Positions 1-9,612 of a DNA stretch of 46,135 bases are shown piece by piece (position 1 is the stretch's first letter; each line of letters opens with the position of its first letter). Position numbers and translations under genes: made by a program. The notes under the pieces were generated by a model that was given only the letters and a program-made list of their open reading frames with translations, was not told the origin of the DNA and made no database searches. Source of the DNA: Bacteroidales bacterium (lineage in GTDB: Bacteria > Bacteroidota > Bacteroidia > Bacteroidales > P3); the NCBI GenBank assembly GCA_009777915.1, contig WRKV01000004.1:1-46135 (forward strand), read 5' to 3'.

Positions 1-1656
1 GTGAGCGGTGCAACGTCCTATAACTGGACTATTCCGGGAAGTATGACCCATGACGGCAGTGATGGAACCACCATCAACATTACCGATGCAGGAACAACAA
101 CAGGTAGTTTGGCAATTTCAGTAACAGCGAGCAATTCCTGCGGAACAAGTTCGCCAAGCACGGCGAATATCACCATAGGAACAACCCCAAATACGCCCGG
201 AACCATTACATTTAGTCCAACTTCGGTTTGTATGGGTGCCGCATTCACAGCATCTATCAGTGCTGTAAGTGGTGCCACATCTTACAATTGGACTACACCT
301 TCAAACATGACCGCTACGGCAAGCAATAGCACGTCCTTGAGCGTTACCAATGCAGGAACCACTACAGGTAATTTTGAAGTTTCGGTAACTGCGACCGGTT
401 CTTGCGGAACAAGTTCGCCAAGTATGGCAAATATCACTGTTCACGCTGCTTTCGCTGCCGGAACAATTGCATCAACAGGACAAGCCCTGTGTGCAGGATC
501 AACAGCCTTTACACAAATCGGTAGCACCACCGCAGCAAGCGGAGGAGCACCCAATATCGAATACCAGTGGCTACGTGGAGCAACAGTGCTTGCGAATTCC
601 AACAGTGCCACCTTCACACCTACCGCTGCCACCGGTGCGGGAACCTACACCCGGCAAGCCCGAAACACAGGAGCAGGTGCCTGCCAAACAGCATGGGTAA
701 CCTCGTCGGGCTCGTGGGTAGTAAGTTTTCGCAATGCCTTCGCTGCCGGAACAATTGCATCAACAGGGCAAACCCTCATCTCAGGACAAGCATTTACCAC
801 AATAGGCAGCACCACCGCAGCAAGCGGAGGAGCACCCAATATCGAATACCGGTGGCTACGTGGAGCAACAGCACTCGGAAGTTCCAACAATGCTACCTAC
901 ACACCTACCGCAGCGGGAACCTACACCCGACAAGCCCGAAACACAGGAGCAGGTGCCTGCCAAACAGCATGGGAAACCTCATCAGGATCGTGGGTCGTTG
1001 TGGTGATTCCCGCTTGCTCAGGCACGCCGGGCAATCTGGCAAATTGCACAGGTGCTAACAATGTTGCCGCACCCGGCACGGTAAGTTGGGGAGGTGTTAA
1101 CAACATCAATACCAATGCTCGGACGATTTCCGGAAACGGAATTACGCAGCAATGGTCGGGGGTTGTAACAACGACAAATTGTAATAAAGCAACCTATACC
1201 TCTGACAACACAGTAACTGACTGTCGTCGTCCCACCAATGGTTTCAACGGTCATTATTTCAATTTCTGTTTTGTGATACGTCATGCTGCCACGCTTTGTC
1301 CTTCACCTTGGCGTGTGCCTACTTGTCAGGATTTTGTGAATTTGGATGTTGCCCTTGGCGGTAATGGAAATAACCGTAACACTACGGTCAATGGTCATAC
1401 TATAACCACTCAGGTTGCTTGGTATATTGGCACTACTGGCGACGGCGACGCCGCACAAAACAATGTCGGAAGCACTTGGGGGGGCACCCGCTTTACTGCA
1501 AATACGAGCGATCTCACGATCGCACATTCGGACTACTGGTCCTCGTCAGAGAATAGTGCTACGAATGCCTTCTACCTAACCCTGCTTGAGTCCTACATCT
1601 ACCCACGGGACAACACTACTAAGAGCTTTGGGTTCGCCCTGCGTTGTGTTCGTTAG
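1..1656 (+). CDS. Surface protein, 5'-truncated by the window: PKD-like/Ig-like repeats plus C-terminal FISUMP-like (Fibrobacter succinogenes major paralogous) domain
   Basis: Two 'GATSYNWT.P...TASNSCGTSSPS' PKD-like repeats, two ~90-aa 'AFAAGTIASTGQ...GSWVV' repeats, C-terminal 'CPSPWRVPTCQDF...YWSSSENSATNAFYL...FGFALRCVR' typical of FISUMP domains. Confidence 0.8.
   Translation: MSGATSYNWTIPGSMTHDGSDGTTINITDAGTTTGSLAISVTASNSCGTSSPSTANITIGTTPNTPGTITFSPTSVCMGAAFTASISAVSGATSYNWTTPSNMTATASNSTSLSVTNAGTTTGNFEVSVTATGSCGTSSPSMANITVHAAFAAGTIASTGQALCAGSTAFTQIGSTTAASGGAPNIEYQWLRGATVLANSNSATFTPTAATGAGTYTRQARNTGAGACQTAWVTSSGSWVVSFRNAFAAGTIASTGQTLISGQAFTTIGSTTAASGGAPNIEYRWLRGATALGSSNNATYTPTAAGTYTRQARNTGAGACQTAWETSSGSWVVVVIPACSGTPGNLANCTGANNVAAPGTVSWGGVNNINTNARTISGNGITQQWSGVVTTTNCNKATYTSDNTVTDCRRPTNGFNGHYFNFCFVIRHAATLCPSPWRVPTCQDFVNLDVALGGNGNNRNTTVNGHTITTQVAWYIGTTGDGDAAQNNVGSTWGGTRFTANTSDLTIAHSDYWSSSENSATNAFYLTLLESYIYPRDNTTKSFGFALRCVR
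443..1005 (+). repeat. Intragenic direct repeat, two ~270-290 bp units, nearly identical over long stretches
   Basis: 'ttcgctgccggaacaattgcatcaacagg', 'agcaccaccgcagcaagcggaggagcacccaatatcgaatacc' and 'caagcccgaaacacaggagcaggtgcctgccaaacagcatggg' each occur twice in register. Confidence 0.9.
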
Positions 1657-1735
1657 AGGCGGATGATTGTGGCAAAAGCCAACGAGAGACGCAGCGTAAA
1701 AAAACCATGAGGAGCGTAGCGACGAATACGTTATC

Positions 1736-1773
1736 GCAGGAAAACGTTGCACGGGTGCAACATTTTTTCCTGC
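1736..1773. terminator. Long hairpin downstream of the surface-protein gene, possible terminator
   Basis: GCAGGAAAA-c-GTTGCAC-gg-GTGCAAC-att-TTTTCCTGC, 16 paired positions. Confidence 0.45.
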
Positions 1774-1786
1774 AAGCCTTTTTTGG

Positions 1787-1873
1787 TTACTTTTTTGGGC
1801 TCAAAAAAGTAATAAAAATAAATCCTGCAAAGAGTTTTTTTTGAATACTTTTTTTGCTCCCAAAAAAAGTATT
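1787..1873. repeat. Two A/T palindromes with 6-nt loops
   Basis: TTACTTTTTTgggctcAAAAAAGTAA (1787-1812) and AATACTTTTTTTgctcccAAAAAAAGTATT (1844-1873). Confidence 0.7.
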
Positions 1874-1899
1874 AGAAAAATAGACTAACGATAGCACGG

Positions 1900-1963
1900 A
1901 GATGTCTCGACTTCGCTCGACATGACGAGGAAAAAATCGTAAATCGTATGCCATACGCCCCTA
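1900..1963. repeat. Dispersed intergenic repeats: 'ATGTCTCGACTTCGCTCGACATGAC' and 'CGTATGCCATACGCCCCTAC'
   Basis: Palindromic sequences in a convergent intergenic region; the second resembles the element at 15073-15099. Confidence 0.55.
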
Positions 1964-1979
1964 CGGAATCATGTCGTCG

Positions 1980-4900
1980 CTAAAAGTCAAGCCCCATTGA
2001 GAAATGCCAAACTCTGCGATTGATATAGCCGTTCTCGATGCCGTTTCCGCGATCCAAACGCAGAAAATATCCGGCAAGCGACGTTCGGACTCCCCAGCCA
2101 AATCCGGCAACAAACGGCGAAAGTTTTTTGTGCAGGGTAACCGTCAAATCGCCTCCTCCCATGTTGAGTTCCTTGTTGAAAAGCATACTTTCCTTATCCC
2201 AAGGATTCCAATCCACCCACGCCGAACCGGCATCTACAAAGCCGATTAATTGCAGGTTTTGCAGCCATTGTCCACCGATAGGTCGTGCGAAAATGGTTTG
2301 CATAATCGGCAATCGTATTTCACTGCTCGCAAGCACAAACGTGTTGCCGTTGCGAATGTTTTGCGTAAATCCTCTCATGCTGGTGGCGAGAGTTTGAAAC
2401 GCATAATTTTGTTTTTGATCAATCCTAATGTCTCGATTAAATTTTGGCAAAAGCCAATCGTCTACGCCGCCCATATAATAAATGAGTTTGGATTGTCCGA
2501 ACGAGGTACTTGCTGCAGCACGATTTGCCCAAATAATAGTTCTGAAAATCCGCATATAGTGGCGATAGTCGGCACCTACAACGAACATGGTGGTTTCCTT
2601 TTCGGTTAAACTTTGATAGTATTCCGCAAAAACTTTTGCCCGTGCACCGAGCGGTAGATTCAATCCGAGAGATCGGGAATGATCAAAGATCAGTTCGCCT
2701 CGCAAACCGCCCCAAAACTGCCATTCGTCGGGCTGTCGCAAACTCCAATCATCAACAGCTTTAATCACCAATTTATCGGCACGTCCGATGGCGGTGCCTT
2801 TCAACGACAAAACTTCCGTCAGCGGGTGCTTCAAAATAAAGTAAGCGTTGTGAGAAAGTTGTTTGAGAATGTCGTATTCGCTGTATTGAGTCAGGGCTTG
2901 ACGATGAAACACATACTGCCGTCCGGTTCGGTTTTCCAAGTTTTCATAACTTAGCAGATATTCGTTGTTACTAAAATCTAATGAAAATCTGTAACCTGCG
3001 ATAAGTCTATGGTTTTCCATCAAATCGGTGGCAGCAATTTTCATAAACATCGTTGCACCGGGATTGAGATAAATCGGACTTCCTCCACCGGTAAATTGTT
3101 GATACGAATTGTTCAAAAAACTGAATCCGACTTGGGCGGTTGTTTCATTGATTGAAAATTCTACATTGTAATTTCGCTGTTTCGGCGTGAGGGTGGGTTT
3201 CAGCGTATCGCCGGGGTCTTTGTTCAGTCCCAGAATTTGAATGATGCGTTCACGCAACATGTCGCGGATGGAATCATGGTGTGGAGTCGGATCTTGATCT
3301 GCCTCCACGACGACAGGTTGTTGCAAAATTTGCTCCGTCATTTCATTCACCATGTCATTGGCGGTGGCTTGCCGCAAACGGCGTCTTCCGGCATGTTGTA
3401 GCGAATCGGTTTGTCTCAACGAATCCATTCTTTGCTGATCTTCAACTTGTTTTTGAAGACGCAAATGTTCTGCAATTCGAAATCGGGTTTGAGGCGGTGT
3501 TTGGGTTTCCAAATTTTCGGCAGGTTCGGTATCTGTAAGAATCAAGCGGTTTTTATTTTTATACGTGATGATTTCCGCACCTGCCTGATGATTCAAATTG
3601 ACATCTTGTTCTTGGATATTGCGATTCAAATTCGTTACGGTTCGATAATCGGTGGTATATCGCCAATGAATTGCCGTATCAATACTCGCAATAACGCTAT
3701 CGACCACAGCAAGGGCTCGATTCCTTATCCCGCTTTCATCGGTCAAAAAAGCAAAAACACCGTTTTCATATTCAACAGGATTGGAAAAATTAACCGTTGA
3801 ATCGTTTGTAACCCGCAGCAGTGTTGTGGATTGTTTATCCAAATCGTAAATAAACAAATCGTGATTCGGATTCAAAATGGGTGCTTGCGGATAGCGTTGA
3901 TTACGAATCAGCGTGTCGTTCGGACGATTGGAACTGAACACAATTTGCGATCCGTTTTTCAAAAAATGCGGATTGGCATCGTCGTACAAATCTCTTGTAA
4001 TCGGCGTCAATACACGCGTTCCCATGTTGAAATGAAAAATATCGGATTGTCCTTGTTGTGTTCCGGCAATTGCCAACGCTCGTCCGTTCGGTGCAAAATC
4101 GATCGACAAAATTTTATCTAAGGATTCCATATTGATCCAATCGGCTTTTCGAGTTTTCACGTTGTAGAGATACAAACTTGTGATACCTCGCCGTTCGGCA
4201 GCGATGGCTAAAATTTCGCCGTTGGGATGCCATGCGAGGGCAGGATAGGTGTAGTCGGGACCATCGTTGATTGCATGGCCAATACTCATCACCACACGCC
4301 GTTTCCCGGTTTTCAAATTTCGGATATGCACTCTTGCACGCCCCACTTCGTTGGAAATAAATGCAGCATAATTTCCGTCCGAATTAATCTTGAATTGGTA
4401 GTGTTTTCGTTCTTTTTGCCTCACACGAGAAAGCGATTGTTTCAAATTCGGCTCATCAACAGATGCAGAGCCGTCATCGGGCATAGCCGAAACGTCGAAT
4501 TTAGTATCTTCCACATAAAATTTTTGCCAATCTCGCATGAGTTGTTTGTAAGAGACATGGAGTGCAAAACGCAATCCGGTTTCTACGCGTCGTTGTGCTG
4601 CGGTTACCCGTAAAATCCGCAAAACCGTTCCTTCTCCGTAGGTTTCGGCGATATAACGAAAGAGCGAATGCCCCGCCATTTTTGCATCTTCACCTTCCAA
4701 AGCTGCGATAAATCGGAATCTTCGCGAAAGCATGGCATCTCGCATGATGTCGTCGAAATCAGTGTTCCATGGCGTGGAAAGATAGGAAACCAAACCGTAT
4801 AAAAACCAATCCGGAACGGTCAGTTGAGTGTTATTTCTAACTTGCGAAAAAACACTCGTGCCAAACAAAATTTGTCGAACCAAAATTTCCGTAATTCCTT

Positions 4901-5333
4901 CTCGAATTTGCCGTTCGAAATCCACGTAATCGCCGTTAAAAAAGAGAAAAACCTTATTTTCGTTAATTTTGGTAATCCCACCCAAATTCGAATTTTCTTC
5001 TTCCAAATAACCGATATTACTTTGCTTAAAATCCGTCATTCGATTGAAAATAATAAATTGCATTTGGTCGGCAACAGGTTCGCCTACGCGTTGTTCGATG
5101 GCGTCCAAATGATGTTGCACAAAAGATGCGGTATAAAGTGCTAAATTTTTTCCATTTCGATTGAAATACACATCAAAATTTTCGAAGCGATAAAACGACC
5201 AAAAGAATGTTTCGTATTGCACACGTTTTCGTCCGAACGTAAGGTGCGAACCCGTGTAAAACTGTGCCATTCCTGAGAAAGAAAGCCCAATAAATGTTGA
5301 TATGATAAAAATTCGTTTCAAAGCAAAGTCCAT
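1980..5333 (-). CDS. Large outer-membrane protein: N-terminal peptidase-MA-like region, TolB/PD40 beta-propeller, C-terminal BamA/surface-antigen-like barrel
   Basis: Signal peptide, propeller motifs 'GRALAIAGTQQGQSDIFHFNM', 'GSQIVFSSNRPND', barrel-like C-terminus ending '...VWHFSMGLDF'; start placed at ATG 5331-5333 just downstream of a -7 box. Confidence 0.75.
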   Translation of the reverse strand: MDFALKRIFIISTFIGLSFSGMAQFYTGSHLTFGRKRVQYETFFWSFYRFENFDVYFNRNGKNLALYTASFVQHHLDAIEQRVGEPVADQMQFIIFNRMTDFKQSNIGYLEEENSNLGGITKINENKVFLFFNGDYVDFERQIREGITEILVRQILFGTSVFSQVRNNTQLTVPDWFLYGLVSYLSTPWNTDFDDIMRDAMLSRRFRFIAALEGEDAKMAGHSLFRYIAETYGEGTVLRILRVTAAQRRVETGLRFALHVSYKQLMRDWQKFYVEDTKFDVSAMPDDGSASVDEPNLKQSLSRVRQKERKHYQFKINSDGNYAAFISNEVGRARVHIRNLKTGKRRVVMSIGHAINDGPDYTYPALAWHPNGEILAIAAERRGITSLYLYNVKTRKADWINMESLDKILSIDFAPNGRALAIAGTQQGQSDIFHFNMGTRVLTPITRDLYDDANPHFLKNGSQIVFSSNRPNDTLIRNQRYPQAPILNPNHDLFIYDLDKQSTTLLRVTNDSTVNFSNPVEYENGVFAFLTDESGIRNRALAVVDSVIASIDTAIHWRYTTDYRTVTNLNRNIQEQDVNLNHQAGAEIITYKNKNRLILTDTEPAENLETQTPPQTRFRIAEHLRLQKQVEDQQRMDSLRQTDSLQHAGRRRLRQATANDMVNEMTEQILQQPVVVEADQDPTPHHDSIRDMLRERIIQILGLNKDPGDTLKPTLTPKQRNYNVEFSINETTAQVGFSFLNNSYQQFTGGGSPIYLNPGATMFMKIAATDLMENHRLIAGYRFSLDFSNNEYLLSYENLENRTGRQYVFHRQALTQYSEYDILKQLSHNAYFILKHPLTEVLSLKGTAIGRADKLVIKAVDDWSLRQPDEWQFWGGLRGELIFDHSRSLGLNLPLGARAKVFAEYYQSLTEKETTMFVVGADYRHYMRIFRTIIWANRAAASTSFGQSKLIYYMGGVDDWLLPKFNRDIRIDQKQNYAFQTLATSMRGFTQNIRNGNTFVLASSEIRLPIMQTIFARPIGGQWLQNLQLIGFVDAGSAWVDWNPWDKESMLFNKELNMGGGDLTVTLHKKLSPFVAGFGWGVRTSLAGYFLRLDRGNGIENGYINRRVWHFSMGLDF

Positions 5334-5361
5334 TCCGCCTTGCAAAGATACGAAATTTTTT

Positions 5362-6444
5362 TTACTTTATCAAATTTTGATAATGTTGCCAACGTTCGAG
5401 CACATCGCGAACCAAGTCAACGGTTTCCTGTCCACGAGCATAGCCGTAGCGAACCACGCTGTCACGAACAATACTTCGGTCGGATTTTTTCAGCAATTCG
5501 ACCTCCACATGGTCGAACCAGATATTGGGGTCTTTATCGTTGGCAACGGCTAATCGGCGTGCGTCGAGAATATGAGCGATGCCAACATTATAGGCAGCCA
5601 ACATAAACGGAACGCGTTCGTTTTGCGGAATTTCGGGAGGCAAAATTTTGTCGAGATGTTGAAGGTATTTCACGCCTGCCAAAATATGTTCTTCGGGAGA
5701 GGATTCTTCTGTAATGCCGTATTTTTCGGCGGTTTCGGGCATGAGTTGCATCAAGCCGATGGCTCCCGCCCAGCTTTTCGCATCCGGCAGAAAATTCGAT
5801 TCTTGATAAATCAACGAAGCCAACAAACGCCAATCCCAATCCAAACGTTTGGTATGTTTTTTGATAGCATCATCAAACGGCGAAAGCCGATCGGGCGGTT
5901 GTGACGTGCTGTCGCACTGCAAAAAACGGCGTTTGGGTTGAATGTGATATTTGAGTGATAAATAGGTGAATTTTCGAGTTTGTGAAATCTCGTCAATCCA
6001 AGGAATCATCACATTTTTCAGGCTATCCGAAAGGCATAACACGCCCCAAGATACGGAACGTTCGGTTTCAAACGGCGTGAAACAAAATGCTTGAACCGAT
6101 TGCTGTTTTCGAGATTTTTTGCTTGTTTCCGGCATAGAGATCGTGATGTTGGATGCAACGATATCAATTTTTTCGTCGAGAATAAATTGAAACGATTCTT
6201 CCGAATTTTCGGTCGAAACCACCCGTAAATTCACACCGAGATAATCCGCAAAAAGTTGGGTTAATTCCAATTGAAACCCCATTGGAAACCCGCGATAAAT
6301 AAAGTAATCCGACGAATTAGCTCGCAGCAGAACCGAGAGTTCGTTTTGTTCTAAAATCCGTTCCAGCGAATGGTCGGATTGCTTTTTGGCACAAGCCGTT
6401 GTACCAAAAACAAGAACAATGAGTATGTAGTAAAGCAAACGCAT
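5362..6444 (-). CDS. MltF-like protein: partial solute-binding-protein domain plus lytic transglycosylase (SLT) domain
   Basis: 'WRLLASLIYQESNFLPDAKSWAGAIGLMQLMPETAEKYGI' SLT motif; N-terminal SBP-like region; lipoprotein signal 'LVFGTTACAKK'. Confidence 0.8.
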   Translation of the reverse strand: MRLLYYILIVLVFGTTACAKKQSDHSLERILEQNELSVLLRANSSDYFIYRGFPMGFQLELTQLFADYLGVNLRVVSTENSEESFQFILDEKIDIVASNITISMPETSKKSRKQQSVQAFCFTPFETERSVSWGVLCLSDSLKNVMIPWIDEISQTRKFTYLSLKYHIQPKRRFLQCDSTSQPPDRLSPFDDAIKKHTKRLDWDWRLLASLIYQESNFLPDAKSWAGAIGLMQLMPETAEKYGITEESSPEEHILAGVKYLQHLDKILPPEIPQNERVPFMLAAYNVGIAHILDARRLAVANDKDPNIWFDHVEVELLKKSDRSIVRDSVVRYGYARGQETVDLVRDVLERWQHYQNLIK

Positions 6445-6491
6445 TTGGGTTTGCAAAGATACGAAAAAAAAATTAATTATCAGCACACAAA

Positions 6492-7301
6492 TTACCCCGG
6501 TAAATTAAACGCCTCTTTCAGTTCGTTCATTTGCTCTACTGTTGTGCCGGTTGGCACAAATCCCATCGACTTTGCCGTAAGGTAGATTTGGGCGGATTTC
6601 GAAAGGGTATCCACCATGTCAAAGGCTTCCATAATGTTTTCGGAAACCGAAACCACACCGTGTTTTTCCCACATCACCACATCATATTGGTTCAATGCTT
6701 GGATGGTGGCATCTGCCAACTCAAACGAACTCGGCATTTGGTAAGGAATAATGCCTACACCATGCGGACAAAAGGCACGGGTTTCGGGTATCATACTCCA
6801 AAGCAAATGGGTTAATTTATCTTTTTCAAGAAACACCGGATTGTGCGTCATGGCTACCAAATCAATCGGATGCGTATGCAAAATGGCTTTGTAAGTCGAC
6901 CCTTTTCCAATCAAATAATTATGAATGGAAAGATGCGATGCCAATTCCGAAGTGGGTTTCACGGGATGGTCGGCAATAATTTCGTAATGTGCACCATCGT
7001 TCGTAATGCGAATAACAGAGCCGTTTTCCATCGGAAAGCGGGCTAAGTCACGCATTCGGCGGTTGGTCCCTTTGCAGAAAAAATATCCGCCTTTGAGATT
7101 TTGCATCGGTTTTCCTAACGGAATTTTTTCGCTGATGGCTGGCATGTTGATGATTCCATCATCAATGATATTAGAGATATTAACGGTGATGTTTCCTCCG
7201 TTGCGTTCTGCCCAGCCTTTTTGCCAAAGATAACCGGCAACTTCGGCTACATCATGGATTTGCTTGGCTAACTCAGGACGATTTTCTAAAATTGATTTCA
7301 T
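6492..7301 (-). CDS. rhaD: L-rhamnulose-1-phosphate aldolase
   Basis: Class II aldolase family features ('ILHTHPIDLVAMTH', 'WEKHGVVSVSENIMEAFDMVDTLSKSAQIYL') and position in the rha operon. Confidence 0.9.
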   Translation of the reverse strand: MKSILENRPELAKQIHDVAEVAGYLWQKGWAERNGGNITVNISNIIDDGIINMPAISEKIPLGKPMQNLKGGYFFCKGTNRRMRDLARFPMENGSVIRITNDGAHYEIIADHPVKPTSELASHLSIHNYLIGKGSTYKAILHTHPIDLVAMTHNPVFLEKDKLTHLLWSMIPETRAFCPHGVGIIPYQMPSSFELADATIQALNQYDVVMWEKHGVVSVSENIMEAFDMVDTLSKSAQIYLTAKSMGFVPTGTTVEQMNELKEAFNLPG

Positions 7302-7304
7302 GGT

Positions 7305-8339
7305 TTATCTCATTAACTGTGGAAAAATAATCGAAAAAACCAAAAGTGCCAAACCGCACACCAACACGATAATGGTGGTTTGTCCTGCACCTTTCCATTC
7401 TTTGAGCATAATGCCCCAAAAATTACTGAACAGCACATTGAGCGACATTAAAATACTCCATGAAAATGCCATCATCACGCTTCCCGGTTCAAAGAAACTT
7501 TGTCCGACACCCAATCCGAAAAACTGCGAATACCAAAGCAATCCGGCCAAAGCACAAAACAATAAATTATTTATCCAAATGCTTTTTGAGGATTGCGTAT
7601 AATCCTTAAAACTTTGGTTTTTGTAATTTTGAAACAGACAATAGCACGCATTGGTGATGAATCCTCCGATGGTTACCAACAGAATAACCGGATTCAAAAC
7701 CAACAAATCTTTTGCACCCAACCCAATTAAAACGGCTTTAATCTCTGCTCCGGCTTCCAAACCAAGATTGAAACAGGCACTCATCACACCCGCCAAAAGG
7801 GCAATCAAAATACCTTTTTTCAATGCAAAATCTTTGACGGCTTTTTTCTTTTCCTCGTCGGTCATGTTCTTTGATTTCAACGAACCCGAATAACCGATCA
7901 CCGCAATACCGGCAATCGCAATGCTAACTCCAATCAACAAAATCAATCCATCGCCACGAAACAGATTTTCGCCTTTCAGCAAGGCAGGAATGATTGTTCC
8001 AAACGCCGAACAAGTTCCCAACGCCAGAGATTGTCCTAATGCCACGCCGAGAAAACGCATACTCAGTCCGAACGTTAGACCGCCAACGCCCCAAAGCATA
8101 CCATAGCTGATACTTTTCCAAACGCCGCTTCCGCCTGCCGACCAGATTTCAAACAAAGAATGTCCCGCAGGCAGGGCAATTAAAGCACCGATGATCGGGA
8201 AAAAAAGCCATGCAAAAATACCTTGCGTTAGCCAAAAACTTTCCCACGACCATTTTTTTACTTTCTTAATCGGAACATACGAACTTGCTTGTCCGAAACT
8301 GCCGATTGCTATAATCATTAAGCCAATTAGTGTATTCAT
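7305..8339 (-). CDS. rhaT: L-rhamnose/proton symporter
   Basis: Polytopic membrane protein, 'GSFGQASSYVPIKKVKKWSWESFWL' RhaT-like N-terminus, operon context. Confidence 0.9.
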   Translation of the reverse strand: MNTLIGLMIIAIGSFGQASSYVPIKKVKKWSWESFWLTQGIFAWLFFPIIGALIALPAGHSLFEIWSAGGSGVWKSISYGMLWGVGGLTFGLSMRFLGVALGQSLALGTCSAFGTIIPALLKGENLFRGDGLILLIGVSIAIAGIAVIGYSGSLKSKNMTDEEKKKAVKDFALKKGILIALLAGVMSACFNLGLEAGAEIKAVLIGLGAKDLLVLNPVILLVTIGGFITNACYCLFQNYKNQSFKDYTQSSKSIWINNLLFCALAGLLWYSQFFGLGVGQSFFEPGSVMMAFSWSILMSLNVLFSNFWGIMLKEWKGAGQTTIIVLVCGLALLVFSIIFPQLMR

Positions 8340-8343
8340 GGTT

Positions 8344-9600
8344 TTATCGTTTTGAGGTTACATGTTTTTCGTATTGTTGAATTTCTGCGATATAATCTTC
8401 GCCAACGGCAATGTTGTTTTTCAAACAGAACATATCCCAAACGGCGTTCCAGGGTAGGGCTTTGGCTTCTTCGAGCAATGCCAATCGTTCGAAATACTGT
8501 TCGTTTTCTTCGTAGGTTTTCAATTGTGAAATCGGCTCTAAAAGTCCTTGCAAAAATGCTTTTTGCGTGGCACGAATCCCGATCACATAAGCACCCAAAC
8601 GGTTGATCGAGGCATCGAAATAATCCAATCCGATATGAACTCGATTGAGGGCTTCGGCACGTACAATTTCTTTTGCCAAATCGGTTACATCATCGTTCAG
8701 AATCGTTACGTGGTCGCTATCCCAGCGAATCGGACGACTCACGTGCAACATGATTTCCGGCGTGAAAAGCAACAACGATGAAATTTTGTCGGCAATACTT
8801 TCGGTCAAGTGAAAATGCCCGGTATCCAACGTTACGATTTTTTGGTTTTTCGCACCATAGCCTAAATAAAAATCATACGACCCCACAGTGTAACTTTCCA
8901 AACCGATACCAAACAATTTCGCTTCGATACAATCTTTCATGTTTTTGTAATTCGTTGCAAAAATTTCATCGAGCGATTTTTCTAAGATGGCACGGTATTT
9001 CAGGCGGTTCACGGTTTGGTCTTTCATGCCGTCGTGAATCCAAAGATTCATGATGCAAGGATCGTTTTGGTATTGACCCATTGCCTCGGCAATAGCCCGA
9101 CAACGCTTGGTATGCTCAATCCAAAAATCACGAATCTCTTTATGGGGATTCGACAAGGTTAAATCGCCACTTTTGGGATGTCCGAACGATGTAGAATTGA
9201 AATCTAATTTCAACCCTTTTTCTTTCGCCCACTGCATCCAGCTTGCAAAATGCGATGGGTCAACTTCGTTTCTATCCACCACTTTTCCTGCAAAGTCACC
9301 ATAAATAGCATGTAAATTCAATCGGTGGTTTCCGGCAATCAAGGTCAATACTTTTTCAATATCTTGACGAATTTCGTCGATATTACGAGCCTTACCCGGA
9401 TAATTTCCGGTGGCTTGAATGCCTCCGCCGCCAAGGTTTCCGAGATTTTCAAATCCGGTAACATCATCGGCTTGCCAACAATGAATAGAGATCGAAATTT
9501 TTTGCAAATCCTCTAAGGCTTTGTCTGTGTTTACACCAACGGCTTGATAGCGTTCTTTGGCGATTTCGTACGATTTTTGGATTAGGTCTGTTTGGTTCAT
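8344..9600 (-). CDS. rhaA: L-rhamnose isomerase
   Basis: 'ISIHCWQADDVTGFENLGNLGGGGIQATGNYPGKARN', 'LDTGHFHLTE'; operon context. Confidence 0.95.
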   Translation of the reverse strand: MNQTDLIQKSYEIAKERYQAVGVNTDKALEDLQKISISIHCWQADDVTGFENLGNLGGGGIQATGNYPGKARNIDEIRQDIEKVLTLIAGNHRLNLHAIYGDFAGKVVDRNEVDPSHFASWMQWAKEKGLKLDFNSTSFGHPKSGDLTLSNPHKEIRDFWIEHTKRCRAIAEAMGQYQNDPCIMNLWIHDGMKDQTVNRLKYRAILEKSLDEIFATNYKNMKDCIEAKLFGIGLESYTVGSYDFYLGYGAKNQKIVTLDTGHFHLTESIADKISSLLLFTPEIMLHVSRPIRWDSDHVTILNDDVTDLAKEIVRAEALNRVHIGLDYFDASINRLGAYVIGIRATQKAFLQGLLEPISQLKTYEENEQYFERLALLEEAKALPWNAVWDMFCLKNNIAVGEDYIAEIQQYEKHVTSKR

Positions 9601-9612
9601 GATGGATATGTT

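Noticed and set aside
567-1058. 163-aa plus-strand ORF and several antisense ORFs inside the first surface gene
   Set aside because: Out-of-frame shadows of a repetitive, GC-richer coding region; the main frame has clear PKD/FISUMP homology.
5362-6444. Shortened solute-binding domain of the MltF-like protein as evidence of a new fusion
   Set aside because: Shorter SBP regions occur in Bacteroidetes MltF-like proteins and the SLT domain is intact; not distinctive enough.
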